Positions 52,857-60,951 of a stretch of DNA of 64,000 bases are shown here, piece after piece (within the stretch, counting starts at the first letter, position 1; every line of letters starts with the position of its first letter). The stretch comes from CAVYVZ01 sp963772065 (GTDB lineage: Bacteria; Acidobacteriota; Vicinamibacteria; Vicinamibacterales; UBA2999). A program made the translations under genes and the position numbers. The notes below the pieces were generated by a model. It worked only from the letters and a program-made list of their open reading frames with translations, made no database searches and had not been told where the DNA came from. Location: positions 682,001 to 746,000 of the forward strand of contig CAVYVZ010000009.1 of NCBI GenBank assembly GCA_963772065.1, in the 5' to 3' direction.

Positions 52857-53840
52857 GTGCGAATGGGAACAGTCATTCTGCTCGTGGTGGGCATCGCCTG
52901 TCCGGCTGCTGCCGAGACCATCAAGTTCGTGCCGAAAGCCGGCGTGCCGACGTTCGCCGTGCGGGAGCCGGTCCTGCGTATCAAGCCGGGCGACATCGTC
53001 GAGTCGTCGTCGTTCTCCCAGCCCGGCGACTACTACGAAAAGGCGGGCGGACCGTGGCCGGGCGAGGTCGGCCCGTTCTACATCGAGGGGGCGACGCCGA
53101 ACGATACGCTCGTCGTGAAGATCCTCAAGGTGCGTCCGAATCGCGACACGGCGGTATCCGCGGTGAATCCGAGCGGGATCAGCGGCGTGGCCGCCGACAA
53201 CCGGACGCGCATGCTGAACGCGCCGCTTCCGGCGAAGCGTTACGTGTGGAAGCTGGATCGACAGCGGAGCGTCGGCATCCTCGACATCCCGGACTCGGCG
53301 TCGAAGCGCATCGAGCTGCCGCTCAAGCCGATGCTCGGCCGTCTCGCCGTCGCGCCGCGCGGGCAGGAGGCGTTCGGCGGGCTCTGGCCGGGCGATTTCG
53401 GCGGCAACATGGACTCGTCGGATGCGGTGGAGGGCACCACCGTCTACCTGCCCGTGTTCCATGAGGGGGCCTACTTCTATTTCGGCGACGGGCACGCGCT
53501 GCAGGGCGACGGCGAGATCGTCGGCTCGGGGCTCGAGACCACGATGGACGTCGCCTTCCAGTTCGACGTGATCAAGGGACAGCGAATCGCGTGGCCGCGG
53601 TACGAGGACGCCGACTTCCTCATGGTCGCCGGCAGCACGCGGCCGCTGATCGACGCGTTTCGGATCGCGCAGGTCGAGCTGATCGACTGGCTCGTGGCCG
53701 ACTACGGGTTCGATCGCATGGACGCGTATCAGATCGTGTCGCAGGCCGGCGTCACGCGGGTTGCGAACGTGGTCGACCCGAACTACACCGTGATGGCGAA
53801 GTTTCCCAAAAAAGCTCTTCCCGCCAGGGTGAAGCGATGA
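52857..53840 (+). CDS. Exported acetamidase/formamidase family protein
   Basis: A 327-residue protein of the acetamidase/formamidase (FmdA/AmdA) family with a signal peptide (residues 1-20). The family blocks are visible: VLRIKPGDIVES, GPFYIEGATPNDTLVVKIL, FGGLWPGDFGGNMDSSDAVEGTTVYLPVFHEGAYFYFGDGHALQGDGEIVGSGLETTMDV and ADYGFDRMDAYQIVSQAG. The enzyme hydrolyses short amides; the exported form probably acts on an external or periplasmic amide. GAGGAG lies before the GTG at 52857; an ATG two codons later is an alternative. The stop overlaps fabI as ATGA, an unexplained pairing. Confidence 0.9.
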   Translation: MRMGTVILLVVGIACPAAAETIKFVPKAGVPTFAVREPVLRIKPGDIVESSSFSQPGDYYEKAGGPWPGEVGPFYIEGATPNDTLVVKILKVRPNRDTAVSAVNPSGISGVAADNRTRMLNAPLPAKRYVWKLDRQRSVGILDIPDSASKRIELPLKPMLGRLAVAPRGQEAFGGLWPGDFGGNMDSSDAVEGTTVYLPVFHEGAYFYFGDGHALQGDGEIVGSGLETTMDVAFQFDVIKGQRIAWPRYEDADFLMVAGSTRPLIDAFRIAQVELIDWLVADYGFDRMDAYQIVSQAGVTRVANVVDPNYTVMAKFPKKALPARVKR

Positions 53841-54610
53841 CGGATTTCACGGGCAAGCACGGCCTGATCGTAGGGGTCGCCAACAAGCGGTCGATCTCCT
53901 GGGCGATCGCGCAGGCCACGGCGTCGCGCGGCGCCCGTCTGGCGCTCACCTATCAGGGCCGCTTCGAAGAGCACGTCAACGAGCTCTCGCAGGGGCTCGC
54001 GCAGCCGGCGCTCGTTCTCCCCTGCGACGTCACGTCCGATGCGGAGATCGATACCGTGTTCGCGAACATCGAGCGCGAATTCGGAGGGCTCGACTTCCTC
54101 GTCCATGGCGCCGCGTTCGCGATGCGCGAAGATCTGAGCGCGCCGTTCAACCAGACGTCGCGCGAAGGGTTCCGCGTCGCGATGGATATATCGGCCTACT
54201 CCCTCGTGGCGCTCGCCCGGCGGGCGGCGCCCTTGATGGAACGGCGCGGCGGAGGAAGCATCCTCACGCTGACGTATCTGGGCAGCGAGCGCGTATTCCC
54301 GAACTACAACGTGATGGGTGTGGCGAAGGCAGCCCTCGAAGCCAGCGTGCGGTACCTGGCGGTGGACCTCGGTCCGCGCAACATTCGCGTCAACGCCATC
54401 TCTGCCGGTCCGATCAAGACGCTCGCGGCGGCCGGCATCTCCGGATTCTCGGGAATTCTCAATGTCTATCGCGAGCGCGCGCCGCTCAGACGCAACATCG
54501 ACACGGGTGAAGTGGGGGAAGCGGCTGCCTTTCTCCTGAGTGACGCGGGCAAGGCGATCACGGGCGAGGTTGTCATGGTGGACGCGGGCTTCCACGTTAC
54601 CGGCATGTAA
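53837..54610 (+). CDS. fabI: Enoyl-ACP reductase (FabI type)
   Basis: A 257-residue short-chain dehydrogenase of the FabI type, the last step of each fatty-acid elongation round. GLIVGVANKRSISWAIAQATASRGARLALTYQGR is the FabI-specific cofactor start, and LTYLGSERVFPNYNVMGVAKAALEASVRYLAVDLG carries the catalytic Tyr and the Tyr-x6-Lys pair. SAGPIKTLAAAGISGF is the substrate-loop segment and GEVVMVDAGFHVTGM the end. The ATG at 53837 overlaps the previous stop. It is the usual triclosan target family; no other fab gene is near. Confidence 0.94.
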   Translation: MTDFTGKHGLIVGVANKRSISWAIAQATASRGARLALTYQGRFEEHVNELSQGLAQPALVLPCDVTSDAEIDTVFANIEREFGGLDFLVHGAAFAMREDLSAPFNQTSREGFRVAMDISAYSLVALARRAAPLMERRGGGSILTLTYLGSERVFPNYNVMGVAKAALEASVRYLAVDLGPRNIRVNAISAGPIKTLAAAGISGFSGILNVYRERAPLRRNIDTGEVGEAAAFLLSDAGKAITGEVVMVDAGFHVTGM

Positions 54611-54616
54611 TACCCG

Positions 54617-54776
54617 CGGTTCCAGGTTCCTGGTTCCGGGTTTGCCGATCGTGGTTGTGGCTCGAGTTCCGACAGCTGAGCTGACTATGGGCGCAACCCG
54701 AACCCCGAACCCCGAACCATCGAACTCGAACGGAACTCCGAACACGAACCAGGAACCTGAACCCGGAACGAGGAAC
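54617..54776. repeat. Imperfect inverted array of GGTTCC/GAACC units
   Basis: The left side (54617-54642) has GGTTCC-type units and the right side (54696-54776) many GAACCC/GAACTC units. CAGGTTCCTGGTTC at 54623-54636 pairs perfectly with 54746-54759. The array fills the space between fabI and the BON lipoprotein and resembles the arrays at 10490 and 27300 with yet another unit. Confidence 0.75.
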
Positions 54777-54811
54777 GGTCATTGCAGCCGCGTATGGCGG
54801 AGGCTGCGAAG

Positions 54812-55123
54812 ATGAAACTGAGCTATTGGAAGTCGGTTGTGCTGGCGTTCGTTCTGCTCGCGCCGCTCACCGCCGCCTGCGGCAAGACCGTCGGCGAGAC
54901 GATCGACGATACGACGATCACGACGCGCGTGAAGACGGCGATGTTGAACGATCCCGCCGTCGGTGGCTTGCGAGTCGACGTCGACACGTTCAAGGGCGTC
55001 GTCACGCTGTCGGGCCGCGTGAAGAGCCAGGCGGAAAAGGACCAGGCGATTGCTCTGGCGAAAAAGATCGACGGCGTCGTGGAAGTAAAGGACGCTCTGC
55101 AGATCATTCCCGAAGGACAGTAA
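54812..55123 (+). CDS. BON-domain lipoprotein
   Basis: A 103-residue protein with a lipoprotein signal (VVLAFVLLAPLTAAC, Cys23 of this start lipidated) and one BON domain: DDTTITTRVKTAMLNDPAVGGLRVDVDTFKGVVTLSGRVKSQAEKDQAIALAKKIDGVVEVKDAL. BON domains bind phospholipid or act in envelope stress proteins such as OsmY. I start at the ATG at 54812, which has GGAGG 8 nt before it; an ATG ten codons upstream gives a longer, less likely N-terminus. Standing alone, its trigger is unknown. Confidence 0.88.
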   Translation: MKLSYWKSVVLAFVLLAPLTAACGKTVGETIDDTTITTRVKTAMLNDPAVGGLRVDVDTFKGVVTLSGRVKSQAEKDQAIALAKKIDGVVEVKDALQIIPEGQ

Positions 55124-55129
55124 CGCGAA

Positions 55130-55849
55130 TCAACGGGGCGCGGCCCATTCCTCGGTTCGAATGGCCGCCCTCGGCACCCCCAGCTCCGACAGCGTTGTGA
55201 CCGCTTCGCTCACGAGGCGCGGCGGTCCACAGATGAAGCACAGCGTGTCGTCGCGCTCGTGCAGCACGGCCTCGAAGTGCGTCCGGCCGATGCGCCCCCG
55301 GCCGCCCGCCCACTCGCCATCCTCGCGCGTGACGGTTGGGTGAAATTCGAGGAGGCCCCGTTCTTCGTACGTCCGTAGCTCGTCGGCGAACGCGAACTCG
55401 TCCGCCCGGCGCGCGCTGTAGAGCAGCGACACGCGCTCGGCCGGATGCGTGCGCAGCGCATGATCCAGCATCGCGCGAAGTGGCGCGATACCCGATCCGC
55501 CGGCGACGAACAGCAGCCGCCGATGCGTCAGCGAAGGCGGGAACGTAAAGGTGCCGATCGGACCTTCCACGTCCACCTGTTCGCCGGCACCGTGAAGCGC
55601 AAGGTGAGGACCGGCGGCGCCGCTTGCATCGACGCCAATGAGCAGCTCGAGGCGCTTCGTTTCCGCCGAGCGTTCCGGCGACGTGGCAATCGAGTACGGG
55701 CGGCGCACGAACTGCCCGTGGTCGCCGATGATGACCGCCTGTCCTGCCAGATACGAGAACGGCGCGCCTTCGAGGTCGAGCGCTACCAGCCGCGAGCGTG
55801 GCGTCACCGCGGCGATGTCGACGAGCGGAAGGGTGACAACCGGTGACAC
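55130..55849 (-). CDS. Ferredoxin-NADP reductase-like flavoprotein
   Basis: A 239-residue FAD/NAD(P)-binding oxidoreductase of the ferredoxin reductase superfamily. FAD contacts are in RRPYSIATSPE (RxYS motif). HLALHGAGEQVDVEGPIGTF follows. NAD(P) contacts are in LLFVAGGSGIAPLRAML and LCFICGPPRLVSEA. No [2Fe-2S] domain is attached and no ferredoxin or oxygenase is next to it, so the electron partner is unknown. It is convergent with the BON gene (6 bp between stops). Confidence 0.88.
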   Translation of the reverse strand: MSPVVTLPLVDIAAVTPRSRLVALDLEGAPFSYLAGQAVIIGDHGQFVRRPYSIATSPERSAETKRLELLIGVDASGAAGPHLALHGAGEQVDVEGPIGTFTFPPSLTHRRLLFVAGGSGIAPLRAMLDHALRTHPAERVSLLYSARRADEFAFADELRTYEERGLLEFHPTVTREDGEWAGGRGRIGRTHFEAVLHERDDTLCFICGPPRLVSEAVTTLSELGVPRAAIRTEEWAAPR

Positions 55850-55885
55850 CGCGGCTGAAGTCTACCCCAGGTACATAATGCGCGC

Positions 55886-56113
55886 ATGCCGCGCGCGCGC
55901 CGACTCCGGGGCACGCTCCTGCGCCTCGTGTTGAACCGGCCGTTGGCGATCGCGGCCGGAGTGGCACTCGCACTCCCCGGCGTGACGCTGCTCGTCGGCG
56001 ATTACGCGTGGGAGACGGGCGCGACGGACGGACTGGCGCTCGTGGCGTTCGCGACCGGTATCGCGCTGGTGTGGGCAGGGGTGAGCGGTCGCCGGCCCGA
56101 CTGGCTCGACTAG
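55886..56113 (+). CDS. Small two-helix membrane protein
   Basis: A 75-residue protein with a basic N-terminus (PRARRLRG) and two hydrophobic helices (residues about 19-37 and 47-65). No family is recognised. Its stop overlaps the stop of the convergent signalling gene by 4 bp. A TAATGC-like element precedes it but no clear ribosome site. It may be a real small membrane protein; I give moderate confidence because of size. Confidence 0.5.
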   Translation: MPRARRLRGTLLRLVLNRPLAIAAGVALALPGVTLLVGDYAWETGATDGLALVAFATGIALVWAGVSGRRPDWLD

Positions 56114-58611
56114 AGGACGCCCGTCGCGGCGCGCTTGATCTCTTCTTCGCTGACTTCGAGCAGCGGGAACGAGGAGGCCACGGGTGGGAAGCGCCCGCCG
56201 CGCGGCGGCGTTTTCTTGCGGCGGCCCTTGTCTCGATACATGCGGTTGTCGGCCTGCGCGAGCAGGGCTTCGTACGTGTCGCCGTCATGCGGGAACACTG
56301 CGGCGCCGACGCTGATCGACAGCGGCACGCGCTTGCCGGGGCGCGCTTCGAAAACGACCCGATCGACGGCCTGCTGCATCTCGAGCCGCTTGTGCTCGGC
56401 TTCCTCGCGGCCGCAGCCCGACAGCACCACGATGAACTCGTCGCCCGCGTAGCGGACGCAGATGTCGTAGGGCCGTATCGCCGTTCGCAGCACGGCCGCC
56501 ACCTCGCGCAGCGCGCGGTCACCGACGTGGTGCCCGTGGTTGTCGTTGATTTCCTTGAAGCTGTCGAGGTCCATCACGAGCAGCGACACTTCCGATTTCA
56601 GACGATCGGCGCGGGCGAGCTCCCGCGTGAGGTGCATGAACATGAACCGCGTGTTCGGCAGCCCGGTGAGCGTATCCGTGAGCGAGTCTTCCTGCGTCTG
56701 CTCGAAGACGATGGAGTTGTGGATGACCGCGGAGGCCTGCTCGCAGACTCGATCGAGCAGACGGCGGTGGTCGTCGCGGTAGAAGCTCGGCTCCGTGTGA
56801 TACACGGTCAGCGTGCCGATGAACCGCTCGTTGAAGACGAGCGGGCACACCAGCGCCGATTGCAGCGTCGTGGCGCGGTCCGCGCCGGCCGCCTCGAGGT
56901 CGGCGCTCGGGCGCGCATTCACGAGAGGACGCCGATTGCGCGCCACCCAACCCGTGAGCCCCTGTCCGCTTCGCACCGTGAGCTTCTGGATCACGTCGGC
57001 ATCCAGCCCCGTGGCGAAGCGGCATCGGAGGATGTCTTCGGTCTCGTCGAAGAGGAACAGCGAGCAGGCCGAGAACGGCACGAGGTTGGCCAGCTTCGAC
57101 GAGATGAGGGCCATCGTGTCGGAGACGCCGAGGCTCGTGCCCATCGCCTGCGCGATTTCGTACAACGCGTAGATCTCGCGGTGGGCGAGCGCGATGTCCT
57201 CGAACACCGTTGACTTGCCCGCTTCGTGCGAGAAGCCCGTGGCGGGACGCGCGGGTCCTGGAGTGGTCGTCTCCGTGAGGCTCAGTTTCCGAACGGTCTG
57301 CTGCTCGTGGTTGTCCGCCTCGATCCGGAGCTGCGGCAGGATGCGGACGAACATCTCGACGACCGTCGGATCGAGCGCCTTCGTGGCTTCCTGCTGCAGC
57401 AGGGCCAGCGCCGCGTCCTCGCTCATCGCCTTGTGATAGGGGCGATCCGATGTCAGCGCGTCGAAGTAGTCGACGATCGACAGAATGCGGGCGCCGAGGG
57501 GAATCTCATCGCCCTTCAGGCCCGCGGGATACCCTTTGCCGTCCCAGCGCTCGTGGTGGCTGAGAATCAGCGGCGCCACCGGATACGGGAACGGAACGGC
57601 GCCGATGATCTCCGCGCCGATCTGCGGGTGGATCCGGATTTTCTGGAACTCTTCCTGCGTAAGTGGACCCGGCTTCGACAGAATGTGCTCGGGCACCGCC
57701 AGCTTGCCGATGTCGTGCAGCAGCGCCGCCGTCTTCACGCCCTGGATCTCGTTGTCGTTCATGCCGAGTGCGCGCGCGAGGCCGGCCGCGTACACCTGCA
57801 CCCGTCGAATGTGATTCTGCGCGGTCTGGTCCTTCGCGTCGATGGCGAGCGCCAGCGCCTCGATGGTCGCGAGGTGCAGGTCCGAGACCTGCTGCACGTG
57901 CCGCCGCTCGTCCTCGATGCGGCCGAGATACACCTTGTACGTGCGATAGGTGAGGTACAGCGGCGCCGCCGTGAGCGGCGCGAGCCAGAAGCCCGAGGCC
58001 GACAGCGCCCACGTGGCGAGTGCGGCGGCGCCGGCGCCGACGAAATAGCTGGGGGCGCTCCACAGGAAGTTCTCGTTCCAGATCTGAACGAACGACTGAT
58101 GCGTCGACAGCGAGATCGCGATCGCAATCAGCGCCGTGTTGAAGATGAAATACGTCGTGGCCGCCGCGACGAGAGGCTTCGCGAGCGTCTGCAGGTCGGT
58201 ACCGAGATGACCGGGGACGCCCCCGAGCCAGAGATACGCCAGCCCGGCCGCCTGCACCGTGATGCAGAGGCAGGCCATGCTGAAGAGGGTGCGATACAGC
58301 GGGTTCCGCTCCTTCATGCGGAACGTGCACTGGCTCCACGCGCTGGCGATCGCCACGAGCATCGTCTGATTCGGTCCCAGCAAGAGCAGCGACGCGAAGT
58401 CCACGGCGTAGGAGACCGACATCGTCGATCCGCTCTTCGCGAGCGGCAGCGACACCTTGAAGGCTGACGTGAACGACGAGACGAGCAGCAGCCCCGCGAA
58501 CAGCCACGGGCTATCGAGTTTGGTCTGCGGAAGAATGGCCGCAAGAATGACGACGGCAGCCGCGATGACGGACCCTACGTAGAGCCGGGCTGCGAGCGGG
58601 AGGCGTGTCAT
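56110..58611 (-). CDS. Membrane HD-GYP / GAF / GGDEF hybrid c-di-GMP protein
   Basis: An 833-residue signalling protein. Residues 1-225 have about seven or eight membrane helices, a likely sensor. Residues 245-430 are an HD-GYP phosphodiesterase: HDIGKLAVPEHIL (299-311), HPQIGAEII, HHERWDGKGYPAGLKG (352-367) and ARILSIVDYFDALTSDRPY. Residues about 475-640 are a GAF domain (FSACSLFLFD, GQGLTGWVARNRRPLVN). Residues about 655-810 are a GGDEF diguanylate cyclase with the signature changed to AGDEF (722-726), a substitution compatible with activity. It can thus both degrade and make c-di-GMP. The order HD-GYP before GGDEF is uncommon. No partner gene adjoins. Confidence 0.92.
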   Translation of the reverse strand: MTRLPLAARLYVGSVIAAAVVILAAILPQTKLDSPWLFAGLLLVSSFTSAFKVSLPLAKSGSTMSVSYAVDFASLLLLGPNQTMLVAIASAWSQCTFRMKERNPLYRTLFSMACLCITVQAAGLAYLWLGGVPGHLGTDLQTLAKPLVAAATTYFIFNTALIAIAISLSTHQSFVQIWNENFLWSAPSYFVGAGAAALATWALSASGFWLAPLTAAPLYLTYRTYKVYLGRIEDERRHVQQVSDLHLATIEALALAIDAKDQTAQNHIRRVQVYAAGLARALGMNDNEIQGVKTAALLHDIGKLAVPEHILSKPGPLTQEEFQKIRIHPQIGAEIIGAVPFPYPVAPLILSHHERWDGKGYPAGLKGDEIPLGARILSIVDYFDALTSDRPYHKAMSEDAALALLQQEATKALDPTVVEMFVRILPQLRIEADNHEQQTVRKLSLTETTTPGPARPATGFSHEAGKSTVFEDIALAHREIYALYEIAQAMGTSLGVSDTMALISSKLANLVPFSACSLFLFDETEDILRCRFATGLDADVIQKLTVRSGQGLTGWVARNRRPLVNARPSADLEAAGADRATTLQSALVCPLVFNERFIGTLTVYHTEPSFYRDDHRRLLDRVCEQASAVIHNSIVFEQTQEDSLTDTLTGLPNTRFMFMHLTRELARADRLKSEVSLLVMDLDSFKEINDNHGHHVGDRALREVAAVLRTAIRPYDICVRYAGDEFIVVLSGCGREEAEHKRLEMQQAVDRVVFEARPGKRVPLSISVGAAVFPHDGDTYEALLAQADNRMYRDKGRRKKTPPRGGRFPPVASSFPLLEVSEEEIKRAATGVL

Positions 58612-58682
58612 GGACAGAGGTTCGCCCCGGGGGATCGTGGAAGCCAGATGATCGTGACCCGTGGTCGCATGACGCCTCAGTG

Positions 58683-60692
58683 TTAATTCGGAATGGGCTG
58701 ATTCGGAGCGGCCTGACTCGGAACGGGCTTGCTCCGAACAGTGTGCGCCGGCACGCGCCTTCGGTCACTGCCGCGACGCGGCGGCGCCGCGTTCCAGAGC
58801 GTCGGCTCGACGGTGCTCATGCTCCACACGATGTTGTCCAGGAGCATGCTCCACACGATGTTGTCCTGCATCGACCAGACGATGTTGTCGTTCGCGTTCA
58901 CCGCGCCCCACAACGTGCCGTCGGCTGCGCGCTGCCCCCACACCACGCTCTGGCAGTCGCCTCCGCCGCAGTCCATGCTCCAGACGATGTTCTCGGCGTT
59001 GTTCAGCCCCCAGACGACGCTGTCGTTCTGCATCGACCAGACGATGTTGTCCTCCATCGACCAGACGATGTTGTCGTTGTCCATCGACCAGACGATGTTG
59101 TCGGCGACCATGCTCCAGACGATGTTGTCGAGGCTCTCGGCGCCCCACACGATGCGCTCGCCGCTCGGGCCGGTCATGTCGCCCCACGTGAGGCCGGCGG
59201 CCCAGGCGTTGGTGCCGGGCAGCGGAACGCCGCCGGTGACACGAAAGTTCCCCCAGATCAGATGGCGACCCCATGCGACCGACTCGCCCGCGATCGGGTC
59301 CGCCATCTCGCCGAGTCCGCCCCTGATCGCATTCGCCCAATAGTGTGCGAGGCGGATCGCTCCGCGAGCGTTCAGGAAGCCTGCTCCCTGCGTCAGGAAA
59401 TCCTCGCCTGGCTTGACCTGAGCGGTGTACTGCAGGATCGCCTTGACCGCATTCGGCGTGAGCGTCGGGTTCGCCTCGAGCATGAGCGCGATCGTTCCCG
59501 ACACCACCGGCGCCGCCATGCTGGTGCCGCTGAGGCTCAGATACGGGTGGTACCACGACCACATGCTGCTTCCGGGAAGCAGGTACGCGGAGTAGCGCGA
59601 ATACAGCGTGGTCCACGGTTCGGCGAGCGACTCGATGCCGACGCCGGGCGCCACGATATCGGGCTTTGCGCTGAAGTTGATCCATGAAGGACCGCGCGAG
59701 CTGAAGACCGCCACGCTGTCGTCGCCGCGAGCCGTCGTGCCCTGGTGATTCGACGCTCCGACCGTGAGCACCCACGGCGCGTTGCCCGGCGAGGTAATCC
59801 CTCCGTACTGGGATTGACTGTGCGCGTTGCGTCCGAAGTTGCCCGAGGCGGCCACCACCACGATCCCCGCGTCGACGGCGCGCCGAGCTGCCTGCGCGAG
59901 CGGGTCGGTGTCATACGACTCATACACGCCGGCGCCAACCGACAGGTTGATGACTCGGACGTTGTAGGCGTCTTTCACGGAGACGGCGTAGTCGATCGCC
60001 GCAATGACGTCGCTGATGAAGCCCGTGCCGTTCGAACCCAGCACCTTCAGGCCGACGATGCTGGCTCCGGGCGCAACGCCGGTTCGAGCGCCGTCGGAAT
60101 CGAAGCCGCTTCCCGCGATGATGCCGGCCACGTGGGTACCGTGACCGTAGTCGTCGAAGGGGAACTCGGTGGCATACGTATCGGGCGGAAACGGGCTGGT
60201 GAAATCCTTGAAGTGCACCACGCGCTGGTGATAGCTGCCGTCGTGCCCCATCACCAGATCGGAATGCCACGCGCTGACGCCCGAGTCGATGAGCGCAACG
60301 CCAATGCCTGCGCCCGAGAGGCCGAGCTCCTGGCGCATTGTCGAGGCGCCAATCGTGGCGCCCGTGCGCTCCAGCGTCGCAAAGGCGGGCCTATCGATGA
60401 AGATGCGGGCGACCCGCGGATCGTCGGCGAGTGACGCGAGCCTGGTATTGGCGATCTCGGCGACCTGGGCCCGGAGAAGCGAGAGCTTCTTCCCGGCGAC
60501 ACCACCGTGGCCCGTAATCGTCCGCACGTCGGGCGTGTCGTGGAACTCGACGATCACGCGCGATGACCCCGCGACCTGGCGCGCGCGGTGTCGAAGCACC
60601 GAGTCCAGACGAGGACTGTCCATCGGCCGCTGGCCGAAGACAGGCGCTGCCGATGCGAGGACGCTCAGAAAGACTAATAGACGGCAAAGCAT
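58683..60692 (-). CDS. Exported S8 subtilisin-like peptidase with C-terminal NIVWSM repeats
   Basis: A 669-residue secreted subtilase. Residues 1-21 are a signal peptide; about 22-110 resemble an I9-type propeptide. The catalytic triad is Asp136 (ALIDSGVS), His184 (YGHGTHVAG) and Ser391 (SGTSMAAP), with the oxyanion Asn285 (AASGNFG). Residues about 471-634 carry 16 Trp-centred short repeats, eight of them exactly NIVWSM and others IVWG, VVWG or TLWG; a basic Pro/Arg tail closes the protein. I use the ATG at 60692: the in-frame TTG at 60716 lies inside a sigma-54-type promoter. The upstream gene is a sigma-54 activator. The repeats may anchor or multimerise the enzyme. Confidence 0.9.
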   Translation of the reverse strand: MLCRLLVFLSVLASAAPVFGQRPMDSPRLDSVLRHRARQVAGSSRVIVEFHDTPDVRTITGHGGVAGKKLSLLRAQVAEIANTRLASLADDPRVARIFIDRPAFATLERTGATIGASTMRQELGLSGAGIGVALIDSGVSAWHSDLVMGHDGSYHQRVVHFKDFTSPFPPDTYATEFPFDDYGHGTHVAGIIAGSGFDSDGARTGVAPGASIVGLKVLGSNGTGFISDVIAAIDYAVSVKDAYNVRVINLSVGAGVYESYDTDPLAQAARRAVDAGIVVVAASGNFGRNAHSQSQYGGITSPGNAPWVLTVGASNHQGTTARGDDSVAVFSSRGPSWINFSAKPDIVAPGVGIESLAEPWTTLYSRYSAYLLPGSSMWSWYHPYLSLSGTSMAAPVVSGTIALMLEANPTLTPNAVKAILQYTAQVKPGEDFLTQGAGFLNARGAIRLAHYWANAIRGGLGEMADPIAGESVAWGRHLIWGNFRVTGGVPLPGTNAWAAGLTWGDMTGPSGERIVWGAESLDNIVWSMVADNIVWSMDNDNIVWSMEDNIVWSMQNDSVVWGLNNAENIVWSMDCGGGDCQSVVWGQRAADGTLWGAVNANDNIVWSMQDNIVWSMLLDNIVWSMSTVEPTLWNAAPPRRGSDRRRVPAHTVRSKPVPSQAAPNQPIPN
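58791..59282 (-). repeat. Coding repeats of the subtilase tail (8-10 codon period)
   Basis: GACGATGTTGTC-like blocks recur on the plus strand every 24-48 bp; they encode NIVWSM and its variants. Near-identical DNA in several copies suggests recent duplication or gene conversion. Confidence 0.88.
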
Positions 60693-60711
60693 TGGAGGAC
60701 GCCGCTGGATT

Positions 60712-60726
60712 GGCAAAAAACCTGCC
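60712..60726 (-). promoter_or_regulatory. Sigma-54 (-24/-12) promoter candidate for the subtilase
   Basis: On the minus strand GGCAGGTTTTTTGCC matches the sigma-54 consensus TGGCACG-N4-TTGC, with the GG and GC dinucleotides exactly 12 nt apart. Transcription would start near 60702, about 10 nt before the ATG. The 225 bp back to the end of the activator gene leave room for enhancer sites, which I could not define. Confidence 0.6.
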
Positions 60727-60951
60727 GAAATGACGAGCTCCGTGACGAATCCTTATAAGGGACTGGCTGCGCGGTGGTTATCACCGATGCAGAGAATGGC
60801 GCGTCGGCGCCCGATCGCTGCAGATTCGCACTCCATGTTTCGCTTCTGCACACTCGGATTTCGCGATTGTTCGTAACCCTCTGAAAACACCGCGAAGACC
60901 CCTGTGTTATTTCGGTACACCGACGAACAATTCTGCGCCCTTCGACAACGC

